Of a stretch of 64,000 bases of DNA, positions 33,062-45,195 are shown piece by piece. Both the position numbers and the translations under genes were made by a program. Numbering within the stretch: the stretch's first letter is position 1; each line of letters opens with the position of its first letter. A model generated the notes under the pieces. It did not search any database and had not been told where the DNA came from. It saw nothing but the letters and a program-made list of their open reading frames with translations. The stretch is from Sandaracinaceae bacterium (GTDB lineage Bacteria > Myxococcota_A > Polyangia > Polyangiales > JADJQN01), in contig JADJQN010000015.1 in the NCBI GenBank assembly GCA_016712745.1, forward strand, positions 558,001-622,000. The letters run 5' to 3'.

Positions 33062-34786
33062 ATGCAGCAGTCGCTTTCGCTCAAAGACATCATCGATCAG
33101 GTCAGCAAGGAAAAGGGTATCGACTCCAAGGTTCTCACTGAGACCATGGAGCAAGCCATCTTGACGGCCGCCAAGCGCACGTTCGGTGCCGACCGCGAGC
33201 TCTCGGCGAGCTACAACGAGGAGACGGGCAACGTCGACTTGTTCCAGTACATGCTGGTCGTCGAAAACGTGGAGAACGCTGAACGCGAGATGACGATGGA
33301 GGACGCCGCCGAGTACAAGCTCGAGGCCGCCATCGGCGATGACATCGGCTTTCAGATTTTCTACACCGCCGACGATGAAGCCAAGGCCCGCCAGCAGGAC
33401 AAAGAGTTCGGCGAGCTTTTGATGCTTCAGCAGTACCGCCACGGCTTTGGCCGCATCGCGGCTCAGACTGCGAAGCAGGTCATTATCCAGCGCGTGCGCG
33501 ATGCTGAGCGCGAGCTCATCTTCAACGAGTACAAGGACCGCAAGGGCGAGATCATCACCGGTATGGTTCGGCGCTTTGAGCGCGGAAACAACATCGTGGT
33601 CGACCTTGGCCGCACCGAAGCGATTCTTCCCTCACGCGAGCAAACGCCGCGCGAGAGCTATCGCCCCGGCGACCGCATCGTGGCATTTGTGAAGGACATC
33701 GATCGCGAAGCACGCGGTCCGCAGATCATTCTCTCACGCACCGACGTGGGTCTTCTCGTGAAGCTCTTCGAGATGGAAGTTCCGGAAATCTACGAAGGCA
33801 TCGTGCGCATCGTCGCTGCTGCTCGTGAGCCGGGCGCGCGTTCGAAGATTGCCGTGTCCAGCCGCGACAACGATGTCGATCCGGTGGGCGCATGCGTGGG
33901 CATGAAGGGCTCACGCGTCCAGGCTGTCGTGCAAGAGTTGCGCGGCGAGAAGATCGACATCGTGCCGTGGGATCGTGACCCGGCCCGCTTCGTTTGTAAC
34001 GCCATTGCCCCAGCAGAAGTTGCACGCGTCATCATCGACGAAGCGAACGGCGGCATGGAGCTCGTGGTTCCCGACGAGAAGCTTTCTCTCGCCATCGGTC
34101 GCCGCGGTCAGAACGTGCGCCTCGCATCGCAGCTGACGGGCTGGAAGCTCGACATCATCGGCGAGAGCAAGTTCAAGCAGATGGAAGAAGAGGCCATCTC
34201 GGCCCTCGCGATGATTGACGGCGTCGAAGAGCACGTGGCTCGCACGATGTACAAGCTCGGCTTCCGCACCTTGGACGAAGTTGCAGAGGCGAGCGAACAA
34301 GAGCTCGGCGGCATCCCTGGCCTCGGTGGTCCCTCGAATGCGGCCAAGATCAAGGACGCAGCTGAAACAGCTACCGAGAAGTATCGTCAGATCCGCGTGA
34401 AGAACGCGGCGACACGCGCCGATTCGCTCACCGACAAGGAGCGCATGCTTCTCGTCTCGGGCGTGAGCGAGCGCAACCTTGAGCTGCTCGAGGCAGCCGG
34501 CTACCGCACGGTGGACGATATCGCGAAGGAAGACGACGTCGACCGTCTCGCGATCAAGACCAACATCGGTACCAAGCGCGCCAAGCAAATCAAGGATGGC
34601 GCAGCGCACTTCCTCTCAGTCGACGCCAAGTCAATCGATGAAGGCCGTAAGGCAGCGCGTGCTCGCGCTGACGAAGAGCAGAAGGCTCGCGCAGCAGAAG
34701 CAGCAGAAGCAGCAGAGGCAGCCGCCGCAGCCGCCGCGGCAGCAGCTCCCGCCGCAGAGCCCACCCAAGAAAACGCAACGGAGTAA
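33062..34786 (+). CDS. nusA: Transcription termination/antitermination factor NusA
   Basis: 574 residues from the ATG at 33062 (site AAGGTGGG just upstream; an in-frame GTG at 33014 gives an atypical extension). The N-terminal RNAP-binding domain (1-125) is followed by S1 (GEIITGMVRRFERGNNIVVDLG), KH1 and KH2 (GACVGMKGSRVQAVVQEL, SLAIGRRGQNVRLASQLTGW), then two helix-hairpin-helix repeats (IPGLGGPSNAAKIKDAAE, TNIGTKRAKQIKDGA). The C-terminus is an Ala/Glu-rich tail of about 35 residues. NusA controls pausing, termination and antitermination. Confidence 0.97.
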   Translation: MQQSLSLKDIIDQVSKEKGIDSKVLTETMEQAILTAAKRTFGADRELSASYNEETGNVDLFQYMLVVENVENAEREMTMEDAAEYKLEAAIGDDIGFQIFYTADDEAKARQQDKEFGELLMLQQYRHGFGRIAAQTAKQVIIQRVRDAERELIFNEYKDRKGEIITGMVRRFERGNNIVVDLGRTEAILPSREQTPRESYRPGDRIVAFVKDIDREARGPQIILSRTDVGLLVKLFEMEVPEIYEGIVRIVAAAREPGARSKIAVSSRDNDVDPVGACVGMKGSRVQAVVQELRGEKIDIVPWDRDPARFVCNAIAPAEVARVIIDEANGGMELVVPDEKLSLAIGRRGQNVRLASQLTGWKLDIIGESKFKQMEEEAISALAMIDGVEEHVARTMYKLGFRTLDEVAEASEQELGGIPGLGGPSNAAKIKDAAETATEKYRQIRVKNAATRADSLTDKERMLLVSGVSERNLELLEAAGYRTVDDIAKEDDVDRLAIKTNIGTKRAKQIKDGAAHFLSVDAKSIDEGRKAARARADEEQKARAAEAAEAAEAAAAAAAAAAPAAEPTQENATE

Positions 34787-34795
34787 GCAGCAAAC

Positions 34796-35400
34796 GTGCT
34801 TCCGATGATGACAGACGCGAACGGCGAAGAGCGGGAAGACCCGGCACGTACATGTGTCGGCTGCCGCAAGGTCGATACGAAGGACGCGCTTCTGCGTTTC
34901 GTCATGTCGCCCGATCACGCCCTCGTGCCCGACATCGCTCACAAGCTTTCAGGACGTGGCGTGTCGGTACATCCGACGCGCGCGTGCTTGAAGGCGGCAA
35001 CGGCTGGCGGCTTCTCGCGCTCGTTCAAGCGCGCGATGTCCGTAAACTGGCAAGAGCTCGCAACGCTAGCCTCGTCGCAATACACGCGTCGTGTTGAAGG
35101 CCTCATCGTCTCGGCACATCGCGCGCACTTGCTCGCGATTGGTACGGATGCTGTGCGCGAAGCCATGCGCGAGCAGAAGACCGAACTGTTGATAGTCGCG
35201 GCCGATGCAGCAGGTCGCCGCGAAGATTTGGAAAACCAAGCAGCAGCACTGGGACGGCATTGCGCTGTCTTCGCAACCAAAACGTTGCTCGGGGCTCTTT
35301 TGGGACGTGATGAAGTCGGGGTAGTCGCAGTTCTCGATTCGGGGATTGCATCTGCAGTAACGCTCGCGGTCTCGCGCGCAGCTGCGTTGGTGGAGGCTGA

Positions 35401-35404
<4 letters not shown>
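34796..35404 (+). CDS. YlxR (DUF448) fused to an L7Ae-type RNA-binding domain
   Basis: 202 residues. The N-terminal ~90 residues are YlxR/RnpM, with CVGCRKVDTKDALLRFV, GRGVSVHPTRACLKAA and FSRSFKRA. The remainder is an L7Ae/YlxQ-like domain (GTDAVREAMREQKTELLIVAADAAGR, VAVLDSGIASAVTLAV). In Firmicutes these are two adjacent genes in the nusA-infB operon; here they are one protein, as in several proteobacterial groups. It probably binds structured RNA. The start is a GTG at 34796 (ATGs at 34805 and 34808 are alternatives). Its stop overlaps infB (ATGA). Confidence 0.9.
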
Positions 35405-37971
<2,567 letters not shown>

Positions 37972-37980
37972 TAGACGACG

Positions 37981-38358
37981 ATGGCGAATGAAGCAGTCAA
38001 ACGCGCGGTGCGAATCGCCGATCGGATTCGGGCCGAGCTCGAAGACGTGCTCCATCGCGGCATCGTGCGTGACCCGGCAGCGCAAGGGGCGGTCATTTCG
38101 AGCGTGAAGGTTACCGACGACTTGCGTTTGGCGACCGTTTACGTGCGTTGTCTTACCGGGGCTGAAGTGCCGCGTCAGAAGAACTTGGTCCGCGCGATGG
38201 AACGAGCCAAGGGCGTGATGCGCCGGGAGCTTTCGACACGTATGCAGCTTCGTTACACGCCAGAGCTTAAGTTCTTCTGGGATGAGGGTGCTGACCATGC
38301 CTTGCGCATGGACACGCTCTTCGACGAGATCGCGAAAGAGAAAAAAGGCCCCGCATGA
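37981..38358 (+). CDS. rbfA: Ribosome-binding factor A
   Basis: 125 residues, a KH-like single-domain protein of usual length. Recognisable parts: RVADRIRAEL-type N-terminus (RIADRIRAELEDVLHRGI), ISSVKVTDDLRLATVYV and MQLRYTPELKFFWDEG. RbfA assists 30S maturation at the 16S 5' end. It lies 9 bp after infB and overlaps the next gene as ATGA. Confidence 0.95.
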   Translation: MANEAVKRAVRIADRIRAELEDVLHRGIVRDPAAQGAVISSVKVTDDLRLATVYVRCLTGAEVPRQKNLVRAMERAKGVMRRELSTRMQLRYTPELKFFWDEGADHALRMDTLFDEIAKEKKGPA

Positions 38359-39332
38359 GCCGCGCCGCCGTTGTCGAGCTCATTCGCAAAGGCCAACGGT
38401 TTCTCCTCAGCTGTCATACGAGGCCGGACGGCGACGCGATTGGCTCGATGCTCGGCGTAGACGCCTTGCTACGCTCGCTTGGCAAGGAGACGTGGATGTT
38501 CAACGTCGACCCCGTTCCACCTTCGTTGCATTTTCTCCCCGGCATTGAGCGCATCGAGCGCGCCGTCCCCGATGGGACGAAGTTCGACGCATTTCTGATC
38601 ACCGATACGGCGTCGCGTACGCTACTTCCGGCGAACCTGCCGCCGACTTCGGTGACGGGCCCAGTGGTGATCCTCGATCATCATTTTGCACACGATGACT
38701 TCGGCGACGTGATCGCGCGCGAGCCCGATGCGGTGGCGACCGCCGAGGTCGTGATGCGCCTAATGAAGGATCTGGGTGTCGAGAGAATACCTGCCGAAGC
38801 GGCCATGCCTTTGTACACCGCGCTCGTTGCCGACACCGGCGGCTTTCGCTATCGCGGCACCAGCGGTGACATTCTGCGCATGGCAGCGTCTCTGCTCGAC
38901 GCAGGCGCCGATGCCGTCGCAGCGCCGAAGAATCTTTTCGAAGTGTGGTCCGCCGATCGCATGCGCTTGTTGCAGCTTTCACTCGAGACGCTGGAGACGC
39001 ATTTCGAGGGACGCTTCGCGCTCGTTCAGGTGACACAGCAGATGTCGGTCGAGACGCGCACCAACGAGGACGACGCCGAGGGCCTGGTCAATTATCCGCG
39101 CATGCTCGCGGGCGTGGAAGTGGCGGCGCTTCTATTTCAGCGCGCCGGCGATGCGCCGGTCACCAAAGTTAGCTTGCGTGCCAATCACGACGTCGATGTA
39201 TCCACGATTGCGATCACCATGGGCGGGGGTGGCCACCGCGCAGCAGCCGGTGCGGCGCCGCCAATAGCGATTTCCGCCGCACGGGAGACGCTCCTTGCCG
39301 CAGTGGCACGCGCCCTTGGCGTCACGAGCTAG
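38355..39332 (+). CDS. nrnA: DHH/DHHA1 phosphoesterase, NrnA-like nanoRNase/pAp phosphatase
   Basis: 325 residues. The DHH domain has CHTRPDGDAIGSMLG, FLITDTASRTLLP, VVILDHHFAHDDFG and ALVADTGGFRYRG, giving the two-metal site; the DHHA1 domain ends in GGGGHRAAAG. NrnA degrades 2-5-nt RNAs and can dephosphorylate pAp. Its position between rbfA and truB is the usual one. It is translationally coupled to rbfA (ATGA) and 3 bp precede truB. Confidence 0.92.
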   Translation: MSRAAVVELIRKGQRFLLSCHTRPDGDAIGSMLGVDALLRSLGKETWMFNVDPVPPSLHFLPGIERIERAVPDGTKFDAFLITDTASRTLLPANLPPTSVTGPVVILDHHFAHDDFGDVIAREPDAVATAEVVMRLMKDLGVERIPAEAAMPLYTALVADTGGFRYRGTSGDILRMAASLLDAGADAVAAPKNLFEVWSADRMRLLQLSLETLETHFEGRFALVQVTQQMSVETRTNEDDAEGLVNYPRMLAGVEVAALLFQRAGDAPVTKVSLRANHDVDVSTIAITMGGGGHRAAAGAAPPIAISAARETLLAAVARALGVTS

Positions 39333-39335
39333 GCG

Positions 39336-40256
39336 ATGAGCACGGACGGTGTTCTCGTAGTCGACAAACCGATCGGACCTACGTCACACGACGTCGTATC
39401 GCGCGTGCGACGAGCGATGGGAACCCGCGCTGTCGGTCACGCCGGCACGCTGGATCCGATGGCCTCAGGCGTGCTGGTGGTACTGATCAACGAAGCGACC
39501 AAGCTTTCGCCCTACTTGTCGGCCGACGACAAGGTCTACGACGCGACGATTCGGCTGGGAAGCGAAACGGATTCTCTTGATGCGCAGGGCAACGTGACAC
39601 GCACCTGCGAAGTACCACGCGATCTTTCGCTCGACGGAGTGCGCGCTCTGTGCGCGTCGATGTGCGGAACGATTCAGCAAGTCGCGCCCGTAATCAGCGC
39701 CATAAAACTAGAGGGCCGCACCCTGCACGCTCGAACGCGCAGCGGCGAGACGGTGCAAGCGCCGACACGGGAAGTGCTCTTGCGTTCGGTCGACGTGCGC
39801 GCGGTGCGTGCCGACGAGATCGACGCGCAGCTTGATTGTGGCAAAGGGTTTTACGTGCGTTCGTTCGCGCGCGACCTTGGTGTGGCGTTGGGCAGTTGCG
39901 CGCACCTTTCGGCCTTGCGACGCGTGAAGAGCGGCGCGTTCAAGATAGAGCAAGCGTGCGATTTCGAGCTCGTCAATCAAGCAGCGAAAGGGGATGCGGA
40001 TGCTCGCACTCGGCTCCTGACTCACGTTATTTCATTGGAAGACGCGGCTGCGCTGCTGCCGCGCTTTGATCTCAACGACTTCGGGACCGAAGCCATCAAA
40101 CACGGCCGCAAGGTTGGGATGGATGGCTCAGCGGATGCCAACTCGCTCGGACTCGACGGCAACCGCGCGGTATTTGATACTGCTGGCCGGCTCGTGGCGA
40201 TCGGCGCCGTTGAAGCAGGCGTCCTCAAAGTGATGCGCGGTTTCGTACGTAAGTAG
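39336..40256 (+). CDS. truB: tRNA pseudouridine-55 synthase
   Basis: 306 residues. The opening DGVLVVDKPIGPTSHDVV and the catalytic motif GHAGTLDPMASGVLVV contain the nucleophilic Asp; YDATIRLGSETDSLDAQG and GKGFYVRSFARDLG are further TruB hallmarks. It makes Psi55 in the T-loop of tRNAs. It is the last clear member of the translation operon; the next gene codes for an unrelated lipoprotein. Confidence 0.96.
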   Translation: MSTDGVLVVDKPIGPTSHDVVSRVRRAMGTRAVGHAGTLDPMASGVLVVLINEATKLSPYLSADDKVYDATIRLGSETDSLDAQGNVTRTCEVPRDLSLDGVRALCASMCGTIQQVAPVISAIKLEGRTLHARTRSGETVQAPTREVLLRSVDVRAVRADEIDAQLDCGKGFYVRSFARDLGVALGSCAHLSALRRVKSGAFKIEQACDFELVNQAAKGDADARTRLLTHVISLEDAAALLPRFDLNDFGTEAIKHGRKVGMDGSADANSLGLDGNRAVFDTAGRLVAIGAVEAGVLKVMRGFVRK

Positions 40257-40304
40257 ATTCACAGAGTGGGTTTCGCGCGCTTTGGGGATCTGCTCTACTG
40301 CGGC

Positions 40305-40952
40305 ATGCGAATCGGCACGGCAGCACTGACACTTCTTCTCGTCGCATGCGGATCGAGCGCAGAAGCTTCCCTCGACGCCGGGATCGACGCTCGTGACGCC
40401 GGGTACGATGCGAATCCCGCTCCTGACCTTGGACCCATGTGTTCAGAAGAATGCGGCGCCGGTGGAGCGTGTTGCTCAGCGGCAAGCGGCGGCGAGTGTC
40501 GCGCCATCCTCGTCGACGCGTTGAACTGCGGCATATGCGGCAACTCCTGCCTCAACGGCAAAGGCACCGAATGCCAAACCGGCCAATGCGTGTGCGGAGA
40601 AATCTTGGAGGGCTGCAACGGAACGCGTCGCTCGTTCTGCTGCCCTCCGCACGACATCATCGTTCAGTCGTACTGTGCGAATTTCGATCTGGACGCGACC
40701 GACTGCGGCGAGTGCGGGCACGTGTGCGAACCTATGCTCGCCGATCAATGCTCGGGCGGGCATTGCTACTGCGGAACGGAAGCGCGCGCCTGCGCGGGCA
40801 CCGCGAATGACTTGTGCTGCGTGAACGAGTTCGAAGAAGGCAATTGCGTGGACACCTCGAACGACGACCGCAATTGCGGCGCGTGCAACGTCGTGTGCAA
40901 CGGTGCTCTCGGTCAGCACTGCGTTGATAGCATGTGCACGACGGCGCCCTAG
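40305..40952 (+). CDS. Cys-rich DAG lipoprotein
   Basis: 215 residues from the ATG at 40305, which opens a signal with lipobox LLVAC; the frame upstream to 40266 lacks signal character. After a short Asp-Ala-Gly linker come repeated Cys modules of the same pattern (NCGICGNSCLNGKGTECQTGQ, then DCGECGHVCEP and NCGACNVVCNG), about 30 Cys in all. Such modules occur in many myxobacterial surface lipoproteins; function unknown. It follows truB by 48 bp and ends 4 bp before a convergent gene. Confidence 0.7.
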   Translation: MRIGTAALTLLLVACGSSAEASLDAGIDARDAGYDANPAPDLGPMCSEECGAGGACCSAASGGECRAILVDALNCGICGNSCLNGKGTECQTGQCVCGEILEGCNGTRRSFCCPPHDIIVQSYCANFDLDATDCGECGHVCEPMLADQCSGGHCYCGTEARACAGTANDLCCVNEFEEGNCVDTSNDDRNCGACNVVCNGALGQHCVDSMCTTAP

Positions 40953-40956
40953 CCAA

Positions 40957-43900
40957 TCAGGGTTCTGCTGACTGCGGAACGAGCAGCGCGTGATCGAGCC
41001 AGATGCGCGCCTCGGGCGGCTGCACTACGAAGCGTGCGGTGACGCCATTGCGTAGCGCAGCAATCTGCTGGGCGCTAAGCGACCAGCGGCGATCAGTCCA
41101 CTGACCGTCGACTGAGACCGGCTGCAGCGTGAGATTCCCGACGCGCACTTGCAGAGTGGCCGGCGCGGGCGCGTCGCTGCGCCGCACATTGAGGATGAAC
41201 GTCGCTGCGTTTGCTGTGGCGACAGAGGCGGGGACAGCTAGCCGAACCGTTGCTACCGGCCCGTTCGTCTCGCAAAACGTGCGCTGCGCATAGTCCCAGT
41301 CGTGAATGAGCGGACCCGCGACGCAACGTCCGAAGCCCGCGAGCCCGGGCGCTTCACGAAGGATGTCGGCGCCGCCCACGACGCCGCGATCGAGAGCACC
41401 GAGTCGAATGAGAGATTCGGGCGCGCTCGACATATCGGGCTCGGTTGCTGTGATAGCGGTCAGTATGGGAAGCGCGCGCGAGTCGCCGAGGCGGCCCATC
41501 CCGCGAACGACGCAATCGCGAATATTGGTGCGGTGCTCCCAGCCCAACATGTCGACGAGCGGCGTGAAGGCGCGAGGGTCTCCGATTTCGCCAAGCGCAA
41601 TGGCGACCAAGTGGCGCGTGCGAAACTCTGGGATCAACGCCAGCAGAGATTCCACGGCGCGCGGATCCCGCAAGCGACCCAACCACCGCACCGCCTCCTC
41701 GCGGTCGTACGCGGTTTCAGCACGACCGATCGCTTCGATGAGCGCTGGCACCGCATGCGAGTCGCGCAGACGACCGAGCGAAATGCCGGCGCGCGTGCGA
41801 ATGTCGGGATCCTCGCCGAGGACGAGTGCGCGCAGCTTTTCGCGCGCGCGCGAGTCATACATGCGTCCAAGCGCGATGGCCGCTTCGGCTGCTACGAGCG
41901 GTTCTGGTTCCTCCATGGCTTGCACGAGCTTGGGCGCCGATGACTCGTCGGCGAGGCGCGTCAGAATTTGAGCTGCTTCGCGGCGCATCGCAATCGATGC
42001 GGTGCGATCTAGAAGCAAATCTCCAAGCGCGGGCACCGCGCGTCGGTCCGTGAGGCGTCCTCGCTGCAATGCAAGCTCGCGTGGATCGATTCGTTCAGAG
42101 CTTCCAAGCGGAACGGCCACTCGATCGAGCCAATCGTAAATCCCGCCCCGCAGAGCCGTCATGCGGGCGGGCTCGGCGCTGGCGAGGTTCTGTCGCTCGT
42201 GCGGGTCCCGCTCTAGATTGAAAAGTGAGTACGTGTTGAAGCGAAGGTCGGCGATGAGTTTGTAGGGCCAGTCCACAATCATCCGCTTTTGCAGAACGGC
42301 GGCGAACGCGGGCCCCAGCGAGCGCATGCGGCCGGTGGCGACGGAGCGCAGGTCCCGCCCGCGCATCGAGTCCGCTGGAGCTACGCCCACGACACCGAGA
42401 ATCGTTGGTGCGATATCGATGGACTGTACCGGAGCCGCGACGCGTCCCGCGCGCAAGGACGGCGCGTGCAGAATGAGGGGAACACGGATCTGCTCCTCGA
42501 AAAGCGTCGAGCCGTGATAGACGCCCCCATGATCGTGGAACTCCTCTCCATGATCGGACGTAACCACGATGACAAGATCCTCGCCGAGGATGCGGCGCGT
42601 CTCCGTTACGAGGCGTTGAATCGCGCGGTCGGTTTTACGGAGCTCACCGTCGTAGCGGTCGACATCGCGGGTGCCAAGCGAGGTGTCTTCGTACGGCTCA
42701 TGGCAATCGAAGAAGTGGGCCCACAGGAATGCTGGGCTTTCATTGTGGGTTGCGAGCCGTTGCACTTCCTCAAGCACGCGTGTCGCCGTTTGTTCCGCGT
42801 CGCGTTCTGCGTGATCGTGCACCGCGAAGCCGAATGCATTCTCACGGTAAGGCAACAAGCGCTCGCCCTCCGTGTGGAAGATGCCAAGCGTATAGAAGCC
42901 AGCCGTGTGATAGCCGGCGTCGGCAAGGACGCTCGATAGCGTCTCGGTCGGCAGGGCCTGGCCTAAATCGAGGGTCTCGTGCAGAAACTCCGATGACATG
43001 ATGGAGCTCAACGAGTAGCTCGAATGAGGCGCTGCGGAATAGACCTGCTCGAAGACAACCGAGTTTCGCGCAAGCCGATCCAGGAAGGGCGACACGCCGC
43101 GCGCGTAGCCGTAGGCGCCCAGATGGTCGGCGCGCAACGCGTCGATGGAGATCATGAGCACGTTCGCGTTCGGTGACTGAGGTAGATCAGTCAGCGCTGC
43201 GATCTCTGCTCGGATCGGGTCACTTTGCGCCGCGAGGTTGTGGCGTCGCGTTCGAGGAGCCGGCTGCGTCGCGATGACGAGTGGCTCGATTCCCAGCATC
43301 ACGGAGCGCGTAACGGCAGCCCGCGGATCGAAGAGAGCGACCCGGACGTTCGGATTGCTGTCGAGACTAAGCAGGTTCGCGACCAGTCCGAGAGTAGCGA
43401 GTGCGAACGCCAGCATGCGCGTGACCGTGCGCGTGGGCAGGAGCGCAACGAGCGATGCCCGTGTGCGCGCGAAAAAACAGATTGCGCACGCGGCACATAC
43501 AAATGCTTTTACGCCGAGAACGCCGTGCAGATAGTCGTACAGGTTTGGAAGAAAACGTTGATCAATCTTGCTGACCGCGAACGCTGCGGTGAAGAAGATT
43601 GCACCCAAGACCAGCTGAACTCGAACGCCGCGGCCGCGCGTCGTCTCAAACAACGCGCGCGCGATCCGTATTGACAGGTAGACGCCGAACACCAGCGCAA
43701 GTCCCGCGACGAGTGCGAGCACCCAGCGCGCCGGCAGGCGCGACATCTTGCCGCCGGTGAAGAGCATATGGCCGACGGCGAGGCACGCCGGCGATGCAAG
43801 GGCGACGAGTGGCACCGGCCACATGCGCGCGCTCGAAAACTGCCTTGATCGCAACGCCCACGCACCGACAGCAAATAGCAACGCCGTGACGAGTGCGCCA

Positions 43901-44082
43901 AGAGGCACAAGCGTGAGCATGGTGCGCATAAAGAGGGCGCCGCGATCGGTCCAATGCGAAAGCCACAGCCAGAGCGCGCCAAAGTCCGCCCATGCGACAA
44001 TGGCTCCGGCGCCTGCTCCTACGAACAGGCCGCGCGTTGCTGCGTGCGCGATGGAAGACTCAGGCTGTGTCTCGTTGTGCAT
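40957..44082 (-). CDS. Membrane sulfatase-like hydrolase fused to HEAT repeats
   Basis: 1041 residues. About seven N-terminal membrane helices (to about 280) are followed by a sulfatase/alkaline-phosphatase-superfamily domain at about 310-690: MISIDALRADHLGAYGY holds the first metal ligands, and VVTSDHGEEFHDHGG the later ones. The formylglycine motif Cys-x-Pro-x-Arg is missing; the segment APHSSYSLSSIMS takes its place, so a Ser or Thr nucleophile (phosphotransferase or phosphodiesterase chemistry) is more likely. PBS-lyase-type HEAT repeats follow (LGRLRDSHAVPAL, LGEIGDPRAFTPLV), then a C-terminal beta domain. Substrate unknown. Confidence 0.82.
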   Translation of the reverse strand: MHNETQPESSIAHAATRGLFVGAGAGAIVAWADFGALWLWLSHWTDRGALFMRTMLTLVPLGALVTALLFAVGAWALRSRQFSSARMWPVPLVALASPACLAVGHMLFTGGKMSRLPARWVLALVAGLALVFGVYLSIRIARALFETTRGRGVRVQLVLGAIFFTAAFAVSKIDQRFLPNLYDYLHGVLGVKAFVCAACAICFFARTRASLVALLPTRTVTRMLAFALATLGLVANLLSLDSNPNVRVALFDPRAAVTRSVMLGIEPLVIATQPAPRTRRHNLAAQSDPIRAEIAALTDLPQSPNANVLMISIDALRADHLGAYGYARGVSPFLDRLARNSVVFEQVYSAAPHSSYSLSSIMSSEFLHETLDLGQALPTETLSSVLADAGYHTAGFYTLGIFHTEGERLLPYRENAFGFAVHDHAERDAEQTATRVLEEVQRLATHNESPAFLWAHFFDCHEPYEDTSLGTRDVDRYDGELRKTDRAIQRLVTETRRILGEDLVIVVTSDHGEEFHDHGGVYHGSTLFEEQIRVPLILHAPSLRAGRVAAPVQSIDIAPTILGVVGVAPADSMRGRDLRSVATGRMRSLGPAFAAVLQKRMIVDWPYKLIADLRFNTYSLFNLERDPHERQNLASAEPARMTALRGGIYDWLDRVAVPLGSSERIDPRELALQRGRLTDRRAVPALGDLLLDRTASIAMRREAAQILTRLADESSAPKLVQAMEEPEPLVAAEAAIALGRMYDSRAREKLRALVLGEDPDIRTRAGISLGRLRDSHAVPALIEAIGRAETAYDREEAVRWLGRLRDPRAVESLLALIPEFRTRHLVAIALGEIGDPRAFTPLVDMLGWEHRTNIRDCVVRGMGRLGDSRALPILTAITATEPDMSSAPESLIRLGALDRGVVGGADILREAPGLAGFGRCVAGPLIHDWDYAQRTFCETNGPVATVRLAVPASVATANAATFILNVRRSDAPAPATLQVRVGNLTLQPVSVDGQWTDRRWSLSAQQIAALRNGVTARFVVQPPEARIWLDHALLVPQSAEP

Positions 44083-44109
44083 CTATCGGGAGAGTCACAG
44101 CTACGGTTC

Positions 44110-44184
44110 TGGAGGCGCCGACCGGATTCGAACCGGTGTATGACGGTTTTGCAAACCGTTGCCTAACCACTTGGCTACGGCGCC
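44110..44184 (-). tRNA. tRNA-Cys (anticodon GCA)
   Basis: The minus strand folds as a full cloverleaf: acceptor GGCGCCG (44184-44178) with CGGCGCC (44120-44114), anticodon arm ACGGT-TTGCAAA-ACCGT, T arm CCGGTTCGAATCCGG. The discriminator base is U, the identity element of tRNA-Cys. The CCA end is encoded (44112-44110). It stands alone between the sulfatase gene and a divergent methyltransferase gene. Confidence 0.97.
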
Positions 44185-44200
44185 GAAAGAAGGGCCTTTC

Positions 44201-44227
44201 ACTATCGCGGGCGGGGCGTTTTGTCCA
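44201..44227 (-). promoter_or_regulatory. Possible promoter of tRNA-Cys
   Basis: On the minus strand, TGGACA (44227-44222) and GATAGT (44206-44201) resemble -35 and -10 boxes, 16 nt before the tRNA 5' end. The spacing of 15 is short, so the call is tentative. Confidence 0.35.
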
Positions 44228-44275
44228 CTGAAACGCCTCTTGAACCACCCCACTTTTCTGTCATAGTTCGCGCCC

Positions 44276-45133
44276 ATGACCTCGAATCAGCAGCAAATTG
44301 AAGTTTCGTACGACGTTTCGAACGAGTTTTTCCGCCTCTGGCTTGATGAGGGGATGCACTACACGAGCGGAAGCTACCTGACCGGTAAAGAGACGCTCGA
44401 ACAGGCGCAGCTTCAGAAGTGCAAGATTCTCTACGACTACGCGGAGATGAATCCCGAGAAGATGGTTCTCGACATCGGTTGCGGCTGGGGTTCCAACCTC
44501 GAGTATCACGTCACGCAAGGAACGAAGCGCGCGCACGGCATCACGTTGTCGACGCTGCAGCACGAAGAGATCATGCGCCGCAAGCTGCCGGGCGTGCAGG
44601 CCATCGTTTGCGACTACAAGGATTACGCGCCGACTGAAAAGTACGACGCCATTCAGTCCATCGAAATGATCGATCATCTCTGTTCGCCCGAACAGGCGAA
44701 CAAGGGAATGGCGGTCGACATCTACCGCGAGTACTTCCGCAAGGTCGCGCAGTGGGTGAAGCCCGGTTCGTACTTCGGCTTCCAAGCGATCCTTCGTGAT
44801 CGCATCCCGCGCACGCGCAAGGACATCGCGGACTTGAAGTTCACCGCTGACGTTATCTTTCCGGGCGGCCTCAACCCGCGCCTTGAAGAGCTCATCGTTG
44901 CCATCCGGCCCTACTGGGAAGTTGTCGAGATGCGCACGCAACGCGAGAGCTACGGCAAAACCACCGCCGAGTGGCTTCGCCGCATGAAGCTTCACGAGAA
45001 GGACATCCGCGCCAAGTTCGGCGACAAGACCTTCGACGACTACGACCGCTACCTCAGCCTCTGCGTCCGCGCCTTCGAGAACGAATGGTCCAGCGACGTC
45101 CAGATGAAGCTACGCTGGCGCACCGCTGGCTGA
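44276..45133 (+). CDS. Cyclopropane-fatty-acid-synthase-family methyltransferase
   Basis: 285 residues, a class I SAM methyltransferase of the CFA/mycolic-acid group. It begins with the family's N-terminal YDVSNEFFRLWLDEGMHYTSGSY, then LDIGCGWGSNLEYHV (SAM site), GITLSTLQ, a DY acidic motif, SIEMIDHL and FPGGLNPRLEEL. These enzymes methylate double bonds of lipid acyl chains or related small substrates; the exact substrate is open. It is shorter than classical CFA synthase, lacking the N-terminal lipid-binding domain. Confidence 0.88.
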   Translation: MTSNQQQIEVSYDVSNEFFRLWLDEGMHYTSGSYLTGKETLEQAQLQKCKILYDYAEMNPEKMVLDIGCGWGSNLEYHVTQGTKRAHGITLSTLQHEEIMRRKLPGVQAIVCDYKDYAPTEKYDAIQSIEMIDHLCSPEQANKGMAVDIYREYFRKVAQWVKPGSYFGFQAILRDRIPRTRKDIADLKFTADVIFPGGLNPRLEELIVAIRPYWEVVEMRTQRESYGKTTAEWLRRMKLHEKDIRAKFGDKTFDDYDRYLSLCVRAFENEWSSDVQMKLRWRTAG

Positions 45134-45134
45134 T

Positions 45135-45161
45135 AGAACCGTTCCATCTTGAAACGGTTCT
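45135..45161. terminator. Hairpin between convergent genes, possible bidirectional terminator
   Basis: AGAACCGTT (45135-45143) pairs perfectly with AACGGTTCT (45153-45161) right after the methyltransferase stop. A second weaker hairpin (GGTGTA with TACACACC) follows at 45169-45190. No long T-run is present, so efficiency is uncertain. Confidence 0.45.
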
Positions 45162-45195
45162 GCGGGACGGTGTAGCGTTTGTTACACACCGACGT

